From Zanthoxylum bungeanum (lineage: Eukaryota > Streptophyta > Magnoliopsida > Sapindales > Rutaceae), in NCBI GenBank assembly GCA_019454045.1, contig SKCR01037626.1, forward strand, positions 1-64,000: a stretch of 64,000 nucleotides of DNA. Direction: 5' to 3'. The position numbers were made by a program, and so were the translations under genes. Positions 1 to 13,029 of the stretch are shown one piece after another. The notes beneath the pieces are model-generated. The model ran no database searches and was not told the origin of the DNA. It was given only the letters and a program-made list of their open reading frames with translations. The first letter of the stretch is position 1. Every line of letters begins with the position of its first letter.

Positions 1-1589
1 ATGTAATAGGAGGTTCTGTTTACTGATGGTACGGAAACAGCTTCGCTCTGGATAGACCCCTCAGAATCTCATTGGTAGTATGACTATGTGTCTATGGGAA
101 TCTGAATTAGGGTAGATGTATTTGGTCTTAACCTGAGACTTGCATCGCTAATACTTGCGACAATCAGTACATTTTGGTTTTGGTTGTCCGAGACTTTAAC
201 AGGTTCTGTGTACGCCTCTTCTGGGTTTATTGAGAATCGTAGTGTATTGGGTGTGATGTCAAGATGGAAGTATCACTTCAGTCATATGGAGATGGTGATC
301 ACGCATGGATACAGAACTGGTACTCTATTATGTTGCAACTATCGGGATAATATGACAAGGTCATGATTATCCGATTAAAGAGACTAGTTGCTAGTGATCC
401 GATATATGCATCGTACGGGGTAGACACCACTCCAGCCCCAGACCTAGCATGTGAAATCCGATACTGGATCGTAATACGCAATACTTGGTATACTACGCTT
501 GATATAGATTATGTATTCCTTAAAAGAATATTTCTGGAGAATTGGGTAGGCACAATGCTTTGCTAGAAGCCAACAATGTCTTGTAAATCGGTAAGAACGT
601 GGTACCGGGTACGCACGTATTCGGATATTCTGACGACCAGATTGACTGCCAACATATCCAGGGATCTCATTGGTCGCTTCCCGAATATTCACCGATGACG
701 TTTGACTCGAACAGAATTAATCTGGGATTAATTATGAGAGAGAGAAAATTAATCTAGGATTAATTACAGCAAGAATTTATCTGGGATAAAATTCTATTTG
801 AAGATAGAGAACAATAAATTTGGAATTAATCGATTAAATAATATATTTGATATATTAAATGAAATTAGATTTCAACGCGAAATTGAAATTGAATTTTAAT
901 TCGAGCGAACGAATTAATTTAGAATTAATTCGCAAGCGACTTTTGTAATAATTTTACGAGGCATTTTTATTTAATTAAATTTGATTTAATTAAGTCGCAA
1001 CGGAAAATTCATTAATTCGGAATTAACGAACCCGAGCCCGAAATGTGTTTAGCGGGCCCACTCAGATTTTGAATTTAAAGTGGGGCCCACATCAAGTCAT
1101 ATCACTAGTCAATCTCATCACCTTTTGGTTGATGGAAGTTGTTAGTTGGTGTTGGCTTGTAAAACTCATTACCTTATTTTAATTGATGTGTGATAGACCT
1201 TTACTAACTTTGGAAATTTTGTATTAGGTTACTTGATTTTGGAAATCAAAAACACATCACTCACTCTCTCATTTTTCCACCAAGGCCGAATCCTCTCCCC
1301 TCTCATTCTCTCAAATTGGAGTGAACCTAGGGTTCATAGTTGATGATTTTTGCTTCAAAAATCTTGCTTGCTAGCAAATCAAAGGAGTCAACAAAGGTGT
1401 TAGGGACACTTACCCCTTGAGTTTGGAATTCAAAGGAGGGCTTGAAGCACTTCTCAAAGAGGCAAAATTATTTTTTTTCTCTACATCTACTTATCCGCTC
1501 AATGTAAGTATTTTCCGCAAACTTACTTTGTTTATTCACACAAATTTTATTCTTAATAGATCCTTGGCCTGTTCTAGGAGAACCCAACA
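1..1589 (+). mobile_element. 5' LTR of copia element A (left end outside window)
   Basis: This stretch matches, in the same orientation, the right-hand part of the two LTRs of element F (23608-25452 plus 34202-34435, and 40158-42234) and, inverted, the LTRs of element B. It ends in CCCAACA at 1589, directly followed by a tRNA-Met-type primer-binding site, so it is a 5' LTR. By alignment with F, about 330 bp of its left end lie outside the window. No promoter was assigned. Positions 1590-3622 and the gag-pol at 3623 belong to the same element. Confidence 0.85.
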
Positions 1590-1590
1590 A

Positions 1591-1604
1591 TGGTATCATG
1601 AGCC
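1591..1604 (+). other. Primer-binding site of element A
   Basis: TGGTATCATGAGCC starts two bases after the LTR end. It is one inserted base away from the plant Ty1/copia consensus TGGTATCAGAGC, which is complementary to the 3' end of initiator tRNA-Met. Confidence 0.8.
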
Positions 1605-3622
1605 AATTTTAAGCATGAAATAATTAGGGTTCATAGACTTTATTTTGGGGATTTTGTGATTTGAGCTTGATATCTTCAAATTGAATGTTTGGTTATGCTT
1701 AGATTATGATAACTTAGAGTTATGCATGATTAATTTTGAGAAAAATTGATTAGATTAATTTTCCCCAAATTAGATGCCATGGCCGAATATGATGGACCTT
1801 AGAAGCTCATTGTGTTTTTTGATTTTAGACCATTGGATGTGTTTAAATGCATGAGTATATTAATTTGTGATTTAATTGGATTTAAATCAAAATTGGATGT
1901 AAGAATACATGAAAACCGTGAGCTATGTAAGCATGGAATGAGTTGATTTTGCTTCAATTGTGTTGGACATGAATTGAACATATTAAAGCATGATTAATTA
2001 GGTAAATTGGTATTTTGGAAATATTAATTTAACTAATTAATTATGGCTAATTTACTTTAATTAAAAATTGTGATATTTGGAATATTGTAATTAAAAAAAT
2101 TAACCTTTAATTTTGAATTGGGCCAATGTTGTTGTATTTGGGCTTAATGGGCTTGGTTGGGCCAAGTTGGTTTAAGACAATTGGATTGGATCCAAATTGG
2201 GCCTAAAACCATACCATAAAGTCCAAATAGAATAATTGGGCATTTAAATATTTAATTGGGCCTAATGGGCCAAAATTAATTTTATGGCAAATGGTGATTC
2301 CTTATTGGGCTTTGGTTGCCAAAGTCCATGCCTTAAGAAATTAATTAAAAGCCCATTGGACTTTAATTAAATTGACATTGGATGTTAATTGGGCCTTTGA
2401 GACCCATTTAGATTGGATTTAGAATCTAAGTCTAAAAGGCACATAATTAAGTGTAATTATTTAATTTAGAATTAAATATGAATTAGTATTGAATACGAAT
2501 TAAATTGGATTTAATATTGTAGTTCGATATAATTCAAGAATTCGCACTTTGAGAACTTATTCTTAAAAGAGTTGGACTCGCTCAAATCAAATCGTTGTTT
2601 GAACATTGGATGATCATTAATTCAAAGATTAATTAATTGGATTAGATTGATTGAATAATATGCTTTGTGTGAATACATGGATGTATTAGATGGGTGAGGG
2701 CAATTTTGGAAATTGTTGTAATAAATTTAGAATTTATTAAATTGGACCTGCGTGTCCAGCCTTTATCTCTTGACTCTTTGTAATTCTCTTCTCACCAATT
2801 CCCCTCAATGTAAATGAGGTTTCTTTATTGTATTATGTAATTGGGTAGAAGTTAGAAAAGTGTTAGCCGGGGAGAGGAAAGAGAGAGATTTGTTCTAGGA
2901 AGAATTTGTTGAATATCCATCCGCATATCATTATTATTTATTTCGCGCCTTATTATGCTTTTAGAATGAATGCTTAAGGGTGTATGATGAGACCTAATCA
3001 AAGATAATAAATTGGGTGCCAATTTACGCGAAAAACCCTCAAACAAATATTAAGCAAATTCCTTCCATTCAATGGTTCTCTCTCAAGATCCAAGATTGGC
3101 ATTGATTTGTTGGCCAAAGTCAAGATCAATGTCAATGGGTCCCGCTTAACTGGAATCATTAAGCTTGTTGAACCAAGGCCAAGGCTTAGTTGATTCAGAG
3201 GAAAAGGTTAGGAAATATATTGGATATATTGGCATATATATTGTATATATGTTTCAGACTTGGAGGTCCACCTACCGGATCTAGGAATTGATGAGATCCA
3301 ATTGATCTTAGAGATCTACCTAGTTAAATATCATACAGCTTGTTGGCCAAAGTCAAGGTTGTGTGTTATTTAACGGGATCCTAGCCCACTAGGAAACTAG
3401 GTTTCCCGAGTACTCAACAGAGGGTTAGAGGCTCGCCGAAAAATAGTGGGAGGCCAGTATTGAATTTACAATTTCGTTCAAATACTTGCCAAATACGCGC
3501 TTTCAAATTATTTCGTCATTTTATATATTTATTAGTTGGACTAATATTTTATTATTTTTATTGTAAAAGTTGGACTGTATCCAAAAAATCGTTAATTGAA
3601 TAGTTAGACTATTGCAATTAAG
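1605..3622 (+). other. Long non-coding leader of element A
   Basis: About 2 kb lie between the PBS and gag, with no substantial ORF. It is AT-rich and contains many TTGGGCC/GGGCC words. Two copies of the 18-nt motif TTGTTGGCCAAAGTCAAG sit at 3107-3124 and 3340-3357. CCTCA and TGAGG flank a short loop near 2806-2822 and could form a small hairpin. Repeated AGTTGGACT-like words sit just before gag (3533-3610). Homologous leaders occur in F, B and D. Confidence 0.75.
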
Positions 3623-6217
3623 ATGGCTGGAAAGATCAACGTTAGGGACATTATAATGGGCGAAAATGTATTTAATGGTGCGGACTTTCCTGACTGGGAT
3701 ATGAACCTCGGGATTGTCGTGAGGGCCAAGAAGATGCTCTATACGATAGAGAGACCTCTCGGGCCTAAGTCCAGAATTGAGCAGTCGCTTGAGTTTGAGC
3801 TTTGGAAGACTCACAACGATGACAACTCAACTGCTCAATCCGTCATGCTCGTTGCAATGACTCCTCAATTTCATCGCCAGAATAAAGGATTGGATCCATA
3901 TACTATGATGGCAAAATTGAAGGACCTTCACCGATCTAACCTTAGATCGCAAAGGTATGAATTGCAGAAGAAGCTCTTTTTTCTCGAATGTGAGATGGTA
4001 CATTTGTCGAGCACCATATGTCACAGATGATTGCTGACATCGAACAACTAGGTCAGCTAGGCATAACCTTTGAGGCTGAGACTTCTATAGATTTGATCTT
4101 GCAATCTCTTCCTGACAGTTGGAGCGGGTTCATCATGAACTATAATATGATGAACCAAGATCATACTCTTGGAGAGTTGATGACAATGCTGCGAGAAGCA
4201 GAAAATGAGCTTTTAGATGGCAAAAAGCGTGAGGCGCACTTCGCTTCGACATCTCAGTCTACCAAGGCTTGGCCAAAGGCTACTGGAGGCATGAGAAGAA
4301 GAAGAAGAGAAAGGGCAAGGCCAAATCATCAAAGTCTTCTGGGAAGGCAAATGACAAATCCCAAGATGTCTGCCTACAGTGTGGCAAACGGGGTCACTGG
4401 AAGCGTGATTTCCGTGAGTACAATGCGCACATAAAGGAAATCAAAGCGGGCAAGGCACCGCCTTCAGGTATGTTTGTTATTGAAATAAACATGTCTACTT
4501 CTAGTTTTAAAAATTGGATTTTTGATTATGGTTGTGGTACTCATATATGTACTGATGTGCATGATCTGCAGATTAGCAGGAGACTGGCTTCAGGAGAGAT
4601 AGACCTCCGAGTTGGAAATGGGACTAGAGTCGCCGTTTTGGCTATTGGGACCTATATTTTGGAACTGCCCTCGGGGCATGTACTTAATTTATCAGACTGC
4701 TATTATGTACCTAGTTTGACTAGGAATATTATTTCTGTATCTTGTTTAGCCCAATGTGGGTATACTTTTGTATTCAGAAACACATGGTGTTTTGTTTATA
4801 AAAATGATATTGAGATATGTAGTGCTGATGTTAATAATGGTCTTTATATTTTGAATATAAATCAATCTCAAACATATAACGTAACAAACAAAAGGCTTAA
4901 ATTAAGTAACAAAGATGAAACTTATATATGGCATTGTCATCTGAGACACATTAACAAGACTCGCATATCCACACTTTCGAAGAGTGGGTACTTGGACGGA
5001 TTTGATCCAAATTCATATGACGTATGCGAATCTTGTTTATTAGGCAAAATACCTAAAACACCTTTTAGCGGTAAAGGTGCACGTGCCACAGAACTGTTAG
5101 CCCTCGTTCATAGTGACGTATGCGGGCCCATGTCTAGCCATGCTAGAGGTGGATATGAATACTTCGTAACCTTTACGGATGATGCATCGCGTTATGGTTA
5201 TGTGTATCTTATGAGACACAAGTCGGAAACCTTTGAGAAATTAAAGAGTTTCGACACGAAGTAGAAAAACAGACCGGTAAAAGTATTACATTACGATCGG
5301 ACTGTGGTGGAGAATACTTAAGCAATGAGTTTCTCGATTACTTGAAAGAGTATGGTATTCTTTCACGGTGGACTCCTCTCGGAACGCCTCAATTAAACGG
5401 TGTGTCCAAATGGAGAAACCGAACTTTGTTGGACATGGTAAAGTCTATGATGAGTCGCACAGAGCTACCAATTTCCTTATGGGGATATGCATTTAACAGT
5501 GCAATACTTATTTTGAATAAGTGTCTATTTGTAGGTTATCCTAGGGAAACCAAAAGATATTACTTCTACAACCCACAAGAGAACAATTCAATGCTTATTT
5601 TGAATAAGTGTCTATTTGTAGGTTATCCTAGGGAAACTAAAAGATATTACTTCTACAACCCACAAGAGAACAAAGTATTTGTTGCTCTACATGCGGTTTT
5701 CCTCGAAAAGGAATTCCTAAATGCAGTGGTAAGTGGGAGGAAAGTAGAACTCGATGAAAATCAGAGTGATACTGTTCCTGGCACCGATTCCTTAACGGAA
5801 CACGAACAGTTCATCAGGGATGAGACTGTACCACAATCTTCTAATACACAAGAACCGCGTAGGTCGGAGAGAGTCAGAAAACAACCTGAGAGGTATGGGT
5901 TTCTGATCTCAACTCATGTAGATATTAATCTTATTGAGGAAGACAAACCAGCTATGTATGAGGAAGCGATACAAGGTATCGACTCTGATTTATGGCAAAA
6001 TGCCATGAAATACGAAATGGATTCCATGTACACCCACCAAGTTTGGACACTGGTTGATGCACCAGAAGGAGTAAAGCCTATTGGTTGTAAATGGGTCTTC
6101 AAGAAGAAGACCGACATGGATGGCAACATACAAACGTACAAAGCTAGGCTTGTAGCGAAAGGGTATCGTCAACGACATGGTGTCGATTATGAGAACTATG
6201 CTGTTACGCTTCCATAA
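3623..6217 (+). pseudogene. Ty1/copia gag-pol of element A, broken and 3'-truncated
   Basis: This is the remains of a copia polyprotein. The gag start reads MAGKINVRDI at 3623. The frame shifts near 4020 and again near 4290. A zinc knuckle follows near 4375 (CLQCGKRGHWKRDF) whose last Cys is Phe. The protease motif near 4525 reads DYG instead of DSG/DTG. The integrase zinc-finger region has H-H and CESC near 4930-5040, and the core Asp residues lie near 5115 and 5300. The position of the third catalytic residue (E) appears as K in VSKWRN near 5410. There is a frameshift near 5255. Residues normally joining the integrase core to its C-terminal part are missing around 5510. The reverse transcriptase begins near 6060 (KPIGCKWVFKKK) and is cut off at about 6200 by inverted LTR sequence. 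This copy cannot encode active enzymes. Confidence 0.85.
5502..5675 (+). repeat. 87-bp tandem duplication inside pol of element A
   Basis: Two direct copies (5502-5588 and 5589-5675) differ at only a few bases. Both encode an in-frame 29-residue unit beginning near ILNKCLFVGYP. The unit follows an internal deletion in the integrase C-terminal region. Confidence 0.9.
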
Positions 6218-6345
6218 CGCACACAAGTGTAATACTAGCCTATTCCGCGTTATCGATGTCCAGTCTCGATAATACTACGACTAGGGATGTTTAATGATTA
6301 AACCCTTGGTGTATTGCGATCTAGTATCGGATGTCACATCCCAGG
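6193..6345 (-). mobile_element. Two inverted LTR fragments of the A/B/D/F family
   Basis: Positions 6193-6296 match the inverted LTR of B at about 48470-48590. About 6310-6340 matches a different part of the same LTR (about 47960-48000). The first fragment begins where A's reverse transcriptase stops, within the shared string TATGAGAACTATG, so the join may have formed by microhomology. The pieces are out of their normal order. Confidence 0.6.
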
Positions 6346-8313
6346 CACAGATCAAAGATCTGGTTTGATCAATTTCCTTTAGTCACGCATCAACCCTTGA
6401 TCTTGCATTTGATCATGACTTTTCGTATCCTTCATTTAAAGAACCATGCGCTATCACTTTGATCAACTTTGATCATTTGGACTGCAAATGTGCGTCACTT
6501 TTCAAAATACAATTGCACATGATTGTGCCATGCGATTGAATGATCAAACATTGCTTTGACAATAATTGGATTTTACAGTCAACGTGAATAAGAAATCAGA
6601 TCCACCAATCGATCTTCCGAGCTATGTCTCGTTACCAACGGAAACTTGTGTGGGCAAGACTCACAAAATGAATCTCTAAATATTTTAGAGATTGCTAGTC
6701 ACACTTGTTTTGATTTTATTTTTCTTCTTTTCTTTTTGTAAAGCTTTCTCAACTTTTGAGAGAATAAGGAAGAAGAAGAAGAAGGCGGCTAGGGTTCAAA
6801 AAGGAAAAAAAATTAGCAAAAGAAAAATCACATTTTTCTTTTTATACTTAGGGTTATATTTTTCAAAAATAAAAACAAAACCCTAAGCTATTCCCTTACC
6901 AAAATTGGCCACCCTTGTAATTGCCTCTTTAATTTTGTAACATCAATCAAGAATTGATTGTCATCATTATGACAAAAATAAATTACAAAATTAAAGATAT
7001 AATAGCCTTTTCCAGTTCATAACTTCCAAAGCTATCAATAGGCTTTCCAAAAACACTTTTGGAATCTCAAAATAATATCTTTATTTATTAAATCATATAT
7101 CTAATATAATTTAATAATGTGCAATTAATAATTATCAAAGAATTATTAATAAGACCATATGTTAAACTTTAACATAAAGTTCCAAGTGTGACATAATAAT
7201 ATTATTAATCAAATTAATAATATTTATACATATGTGAGTATATAATTGGACTATCCAATTATATTAAATCCGCTATAGTAAATCGAGCTAGCACGTGGAC
7301 CAAATGGACCTACGGTTCCGAGCTCCAATAATCTCGAAATATTAATTAAGCTCTTAGTTAAATATTCTTAATTATTAACTCCAGGTTATTCCACTAAAAA
7401 CTCGAAGTTGCACTCTCGTTGCCGCATATGATATATTAAGCCGAACCAAGTCGGTGTCCATCGATATAGTCATTACATACGAATTGACCCTTCACGAGTA
7501 TCTCGTAATTAGAGTCAGGTCATAATGTCCGTTATACCCCTCTAATTATTTTTACCTTAAGTACCATTGATTCTCTAAAGAACGATTTATTCATAACCAT
7601 TATGAATTTTAATCTTTCTATTCGTAACAGAAAGACTTGAGCGCTCAAAACCGTTCAAGTACTGAATCAACCATTAAGAAAGATACTTCTCTACTTCTCG
7701 CAAGAAGGAGTGAACTCCATATCCATGTAAAAAGTCCCCAGCTACACAATAGACCATGCCCCCAAAATACATAGCTATTGGTTGGGAGTGCTACACCAAC
7801 CTCACCTTTGTAAATCAAAAGACATGGCCTGCCATGTAGGAGTTCGTAGTACACTCAGGATTAAGATCAATCCATATATGACTATCTAGTAGATTGAAAT
7901 GACTTTCTTAGCTTAACAGATATTATAAGAATGTCATTTCCATCTGGGTCCAGTCCTATATGATCACATCATATAAGGTGCCTTCATTCTCATGTCTCTA
8001 CATGGACGATCCCAGATCAAAGTCGCCATACAAATATAGAATGGACCGCAGCTATAGATAAACTGTAAACAAAGTACCCGATTTGTTTGCTCTCTATGGA
8101 CTATTTAAGATTACTAACTTCAGAATTAAATCCTATTTTGTATGACACTCATACACTAAGTCTGAAGGCACATAAGTAATCTACAGTATTCAAGATGATA
8201 TATAATATGCAAAAATTAAACAAACATTTTGATAAATGAATAATGCACCATCTTATTTCAAAACACATAAAACCGTTTACATCGCATGTAGCTCTAGGGC
8301 ATACATCCCAACA
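6346..8313 (-). mobile_element. 3' LTR of copia element G (left limit uncertain)
   Basis: The right edge is clear: ACATCCCAACA ends at 8313 and is followed by ATCTCCCACTTT, the complement of a polypurine tract. Read on the minus strand, the LTR starts TGTTGGGATGTATG. Its distal part includes a purine/pyrimidine-rich stretch (about 6700-6800). No left TG edge could be fixed because the region abuts shuffled LTR pieces. There is no gene in this stretch; small ORFs here look like chance. Confidence 0.65.
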
Positions 8314-8326
8314 ATCTCCCACTTTC
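8314..8326 (-). other. Polypurine tract of element G
   Basis: The plus strand reads ATCTCCCACTTTC; on the minus strand this gives AAAGTGGGAGAT immediately before the LTR. This is the standard plus-strand priming site of copia elements. Confidence 0.8.
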
Positions 8327-8413
8327 ACTTGAGCAAATGAGACATGTCACGTAATCCTAGACCATCTAGGTGACCTTCAAACACTTTAGCCAGCAAGGTC
8401 TTTGTAAACAGAT

Positions 8414-11400
8414 CAGCTAGGTTCCTATGAATTTACTCTCTATATGCTTTTCCCTCTTGTGGCTTGTTGGTTCTTTGGAGTTTGCCACTGCACCACTATT
8501 ATCACAATAGAGTGTGAGTGGTTTATCCATATCTGGAACAACTTCTAGATCTCCCAAGAATTTACGGAGCCAGACTGCTTCCTTAGCTGCTTCACAAGCT
8601 ACTACATATTCAACCTCCATGGTGGAGTCAGCAATGCAAGATTACTTTATACTCCACCATACTATAGCCCCACCACCTAGGGTGAACACTGATCCAGATG
8701 TAGATTTCCTAGAATCGACATCTGTCTGAAAATCAGAGTCTGTATATCTCCTTAGGATCATATCCTCACCGGAATACACAAGCATATAATCTCTCGTTCC
8801 CTTAAGATACTTGAGAATGTGTTTCACAGCCACCCAGTGATTCAAGCCTGGGTTTAACTGAAACCTACTGACTACTCCCACTGCAAAACAGATGTTCGGT
8901 CTCGTGCATAACATAGCATACATGAGACTACCAACTGCTGAGGCATATGAGATATGTCTCATTTCCTCAACATCTTGAGGTGTCTTAGGAGACTGTTCCT
9001 TTGACAAATGAATTCCATTCCGATAAGGCAGATTGCTTTTCTTGGAATTCTGCATCCCAAATCGCACAAGGATCTTGTCGATATAGGATGCCTGAGACAT
9101 AGCTAACAGTCGTTTCTTGCGATCCCGAAGTATCTGAATCCCAAGAACATATCTGGCCTCTCCCAAATATTTCATTTGGAATTGGTTAGCTAGCCAGGTT
9201 TTCACGTCTGATAATATCTTTATATCATTCCCAATGAGTAAAATATCATCGACGTATAAAACAAGAAAAACCATCTACCCGTCAATGCGTGCTTGTATAC
9301 ACAAGGCTCATCAACATTCTGCTCAAAGTCCTAAGACTTGATCGTGGTATCAAATCTTATATTCCAAGATCGAGATGCCTGCTTGAGTCCATAAATGGGC
9401 CTTTGGAGCTTGCAAACCTTTTGCTCTTGACCTTGGGTGATGAACCCCTCTGGTTGTATCATATAGATACTCTCATCAAAATTACCATTCAAGAATGCAG
9501 TCTTGACATCCATTTCCAAATTTCATAGTCATAATATGCGGCAATGGATATAAGAGTGCAGATGGATTTAAGCATGGATACTGGCGAGAAAGTTTCCTCA
9601 TAGTCAACTCTCTCTTTCTGGGTATAACCCTTGGCCACTAGTCTATCCTTGAAGGTCTGTACCTTCCCATCTGATCCCCTCTTCCTCTTGTAGATCCACT
9701 TGCAACCTATGGGTTTTACCCCATCAGGTTGGTCTACAAGTTCCCAGACTGAGTTGGAGTACACCGACTCCATCTCTAGGTTCATGGCTTTGAGCCATTC
9801 CTCTTTGTCAGAATCATCCATTGCACTACGATAGGTCAATGGATCATCTATACCATCGCTGGATGCGACAACTTGTGCCTCTCCAACCCCAAGGTAGCGA
9901 TCAAGTTGTCGTACAACCCTCCCACTGCGTCTAGGTGGTAGATCATTCTGACAAACTTGCATCTGACTCTTAGATGTCGAAGGTGCTATGTGTTTGTCAA
10001 CTTTTGTTGACGGTGGTGTTCTAGTCGAACCAGGAAGTAACTCCTCGAGTAACACCTTACTTCGAGGTTTGAACTCCCTCATATAGTGCTCCTCTAGAAA
10101 CGTGGCATTTGTCGATACAAATACTTTGTTATCATCAGAACTATAGAAGAATCCACCTATAGTTTCCTTAGGATAGCCTACAAATAGGCACACCTGAGAA
10201 CGTGGCTCCAACTTTGTAGTCTTATTCTTCAGCACATATGCTGGACACCCCCATATGTGAAAATGTCGTAAACTAGTTTTACGACCATTCCACAACTCTA
10301 AAGGAGTCTTAGGAACAGACTTAGATGAAACTACATTAAGGATATGCATTCTGGTTTGCAGTGCATATCCCCAGAATGAACTAGGTAGTGAGCTATAACT
10401 AAACATAGATCTCATCATGTCTAGTAGGGTCCGATTTCTCCTCTCTGCAACACCATTTTGCTGTGGTGTTCCAGGCGCTGTGAGCTGGGATATTATCCCA
10501 TGCTCAACTAAGAATTCCTCGAAATCTCTGTCGAGGTATTCCCCTCCCCGATCCGATCGTAGAGCTTTGATTGTCTTACCTAATTGGTTCTCAACCTCAG
10601 CACGATACTCTTTGAACTTTTCAAAGGTATCTGATTTATGATGCATTAGGTAAACATACCCATATCTAGAATAATCGTCAATGAATGTGACAAAGTATTC
10701 ATAACCACCTCGGGCTCGTACATTCATCGGTCCACAAATGTCGAAATGTATTAGCTCAAGTGGTTGACTGGCTCTTATATATTTTTCCAGTAAAAGGTCT
10801 CTTGGTCTTTTTTCCTTCTAAACGAGATTCGCAGACTGGTAAAGTTCTGAGCTTTAACTGATTTAAGGCTCCGTTCTTTATCAATCTCTCTATCCGGTCA
10901 AGGCAGATATGACCAAGTCTAAGACGCCATAGATATGTGTCATTGCGAGAAATCTTTTGCCATTTAGTTTTAGGTTTCTCTACCTAAAATATTTCAGTAT
11001 TGAGCAGTGGCTTATGTGTTAACGGTCTTAACACATCCAAGTTATCTTCTAGTTTCCTTAGCATATAGGTAATTCATTTATGAAATAATAACTATTATTA
11101 TTAGATAAATGATAACCATCATGCAATAGTTTTGAAACAGAAATCAAATTTCCATGACAAAACAAGAACAAACAAAACTTTGTTTAAATTCAAATAACTT
11201 TTATTTGAAAAATTGAAAACTAATAACTCCCACTGTTTTACTGAAACAACATCCATTGTCCTAACTCTCATAGTAAAGTTACCTTCAGCAAGGTCTTTAC
11301 GTATGTCAAGTAGCTATACATTTAGCCTTCCAGTGTCATTCTTATTTATCTTGGTAGATTTTGAGGACTCGACAACATTTGCCAAAACACTGAGCTTACG

Positions 11401-12030
11401 AGGATCCACAAGTATGGACTCGTAGTGGGTGAGCTTATTAAGCAGTTGGGTCAAAGTAAAAGTTAACTTGTTCATAACATAGTTGCTTTTAAACTGCAAG
11501 AAACTCTTCAGAAGAGTTTCCATAATCATGGTCACCTAGCTACGCTCGTCAATACGAGCTCCATGGTTTTCAATAGTGTTGAGATAATTCATCATCCTCA
11601 AGACGTGCTCTCGGACTGATGTCACATCCTTCATCCTAGTAGTCATCACTGAGGCCATGGCCTCATGGTGTTGACGCTCCGAAGGTTGCCCAAACATCCC
11701 CTGTAATGACTTCATCATCTGAGATGCTAGAGCCATAGGTTCATGCTTTGTAGCAAGAACCTCAGACATCCCTTCTAGCAAGTAACAGCGGGCTTTCTCA
11801 TTTGCTGCGACCCATTTCTGGTAGGTATCGCGCACAGCTTGGCCAGCATTTCTGGCCGGCTCGGGAGGACTCTCATCCGTCAGGACAAACTTTAGGTCTT
11901 CATAGACCAGGATATCGTTCATGTTACTTTTCCACTTAACATAGTTTTCTCCCGTTAATTTATCGTTTGAGAGTATGGAAATAATTGGAGAAACCATGGC
12001 TGAAAAATAAAATAAACATGCATTTAACAT
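8414..12030 (-). pseudogene. Ty1/copia gag-pol of element G, disrupted
   Basis: Read on the minus strand, gag begins near 12030 or at the internal Met at 11997 (MVSPIISILS) and is cut by one stop near 11536, after which the frame continues to 11314. The nucleocapsid zinc knuckle and protease active site are missing: gag runs straight into sequence downstream of the protease near 11250. A degraded integrase zinc-finger region lies at about 10740-11000. The integrase core is well kept, with HFDICGP near 10750, RSDRGGEY near 10550 and the Glu in VAERRNR near 10440. Reverse transcriptase starts near 9715, has a 1-nt shift near 9510 and a stop near 9331, and keeps YVDD near 9250. RNase H breaks up near 8640 and ends near 8417. 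Shifts, stops and the lost protease make it non-functional. Confidence 0.88.
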
Positions 12031-12880
12031 TCATTCATCGCATATTAAAATCATCAAATAATTTTGGCATAAAATTAAACATGATGCATGAATCATGAAT
12101 AACGAATTAGAAACCTAAGAGAATTACTATGACATGGAAATCTATCATCCCACAAGTAAGTGCCGCCGTAGGGTAGGTCAAGTACTTGCATGATAGATCG
12201 AGACAATCTCAGTCAATTTAATATATGCGGGAATAACTCTTATTCCTATATTAAACAACTACCGTTTTATTCGATCAAGGAATTTTATTAACAGTTAATT
12301 ATTTCTTTGTAAGTGTAACCCGCCGTTTTGGGATTCTTGGACTTAACGAGTGAAGTGTCGCCGTAGGGTAGTTCAGTTCACAAGATACATCTAGAATCCC
12401 TATCCTCTCGGAACCCAAACCTAATATTGACCCAAAATGGACACCAAAGCAAAGTCATCTCGAGGCGCCTTTTGAATCTCACATTTTTGGACTAACAACG
12501 GAGATCGTGAGATATACTGTCTTATATCCCTCTCCCACTCACTATTTTAAAATTAAGGTTTCTATATATAAAATATCTAATATTTTATTTTAACTAGTGT
12601 GGATAAATTTATGGCGGCTAAATCATAATTTTTATTTACACTAGTTTAACATAAGTGACCTAACCAATTTTAACTCCTAAAATTTGTATCACTAATATTC
12701 CATAAGTCTCTACTAATAATTTTACTCAATTAAACTAATTTAATTAGAGTGGAATTATTGAGCTATTATATTTTAACTCTTAAAATACTAGAACACTAAT
12801 GAGTTTAAAATTTATGGAATTCTAAAAAGGTCAAAATTTTAATTAAACATTTTAATAAATCTTAGTGCGTTATAAAATAC
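12031..12880 (-). other. Leader region of element G, no gene
   Basis: This AT-rich stretch lies upstream of G's gag and has no convincing ORF. The 15-16 bp string TGCCGCCGTAGGGTAG (12161-12176) recurs as TGTCGCCGTAGGGTAG at 12357-12372, a direct repeat about 196 bp apart. No PBS or 5' LTR follows, so the 5' end of G has been lost. Confidence 0.5.
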
Positions 12881-12884
12881 AATG

Positions 12885-13010
12885 GTACGTGGAATTGTAT
12901 CCTGAGTGCAGACCATATTACCGTCTATTCGGATTCGGCTATGGAATATATATCCGGGTTTCCATCCTATATACCAATGGAATTTATTATGCACCAATTA
13001 AGCCCAATAT
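12885..13010 (-). mobile_element. Diverged fragment of an H-type LTR, inverted
   Basis: Positions 12888-13000 resemble the reverse complement of part of the H LTR (about 26930-27035). Shared short blocks include GTGCAGACCATA, TTCGGATTCGGCTA and CGGGTTTCCATCC. By eye, identity is roughly three quarters. It is an older relative or relic of the same LTR family. Confidence 0.6.
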
Positions 13011-13029
13011 ATTAGAATTCAAATTTTAA

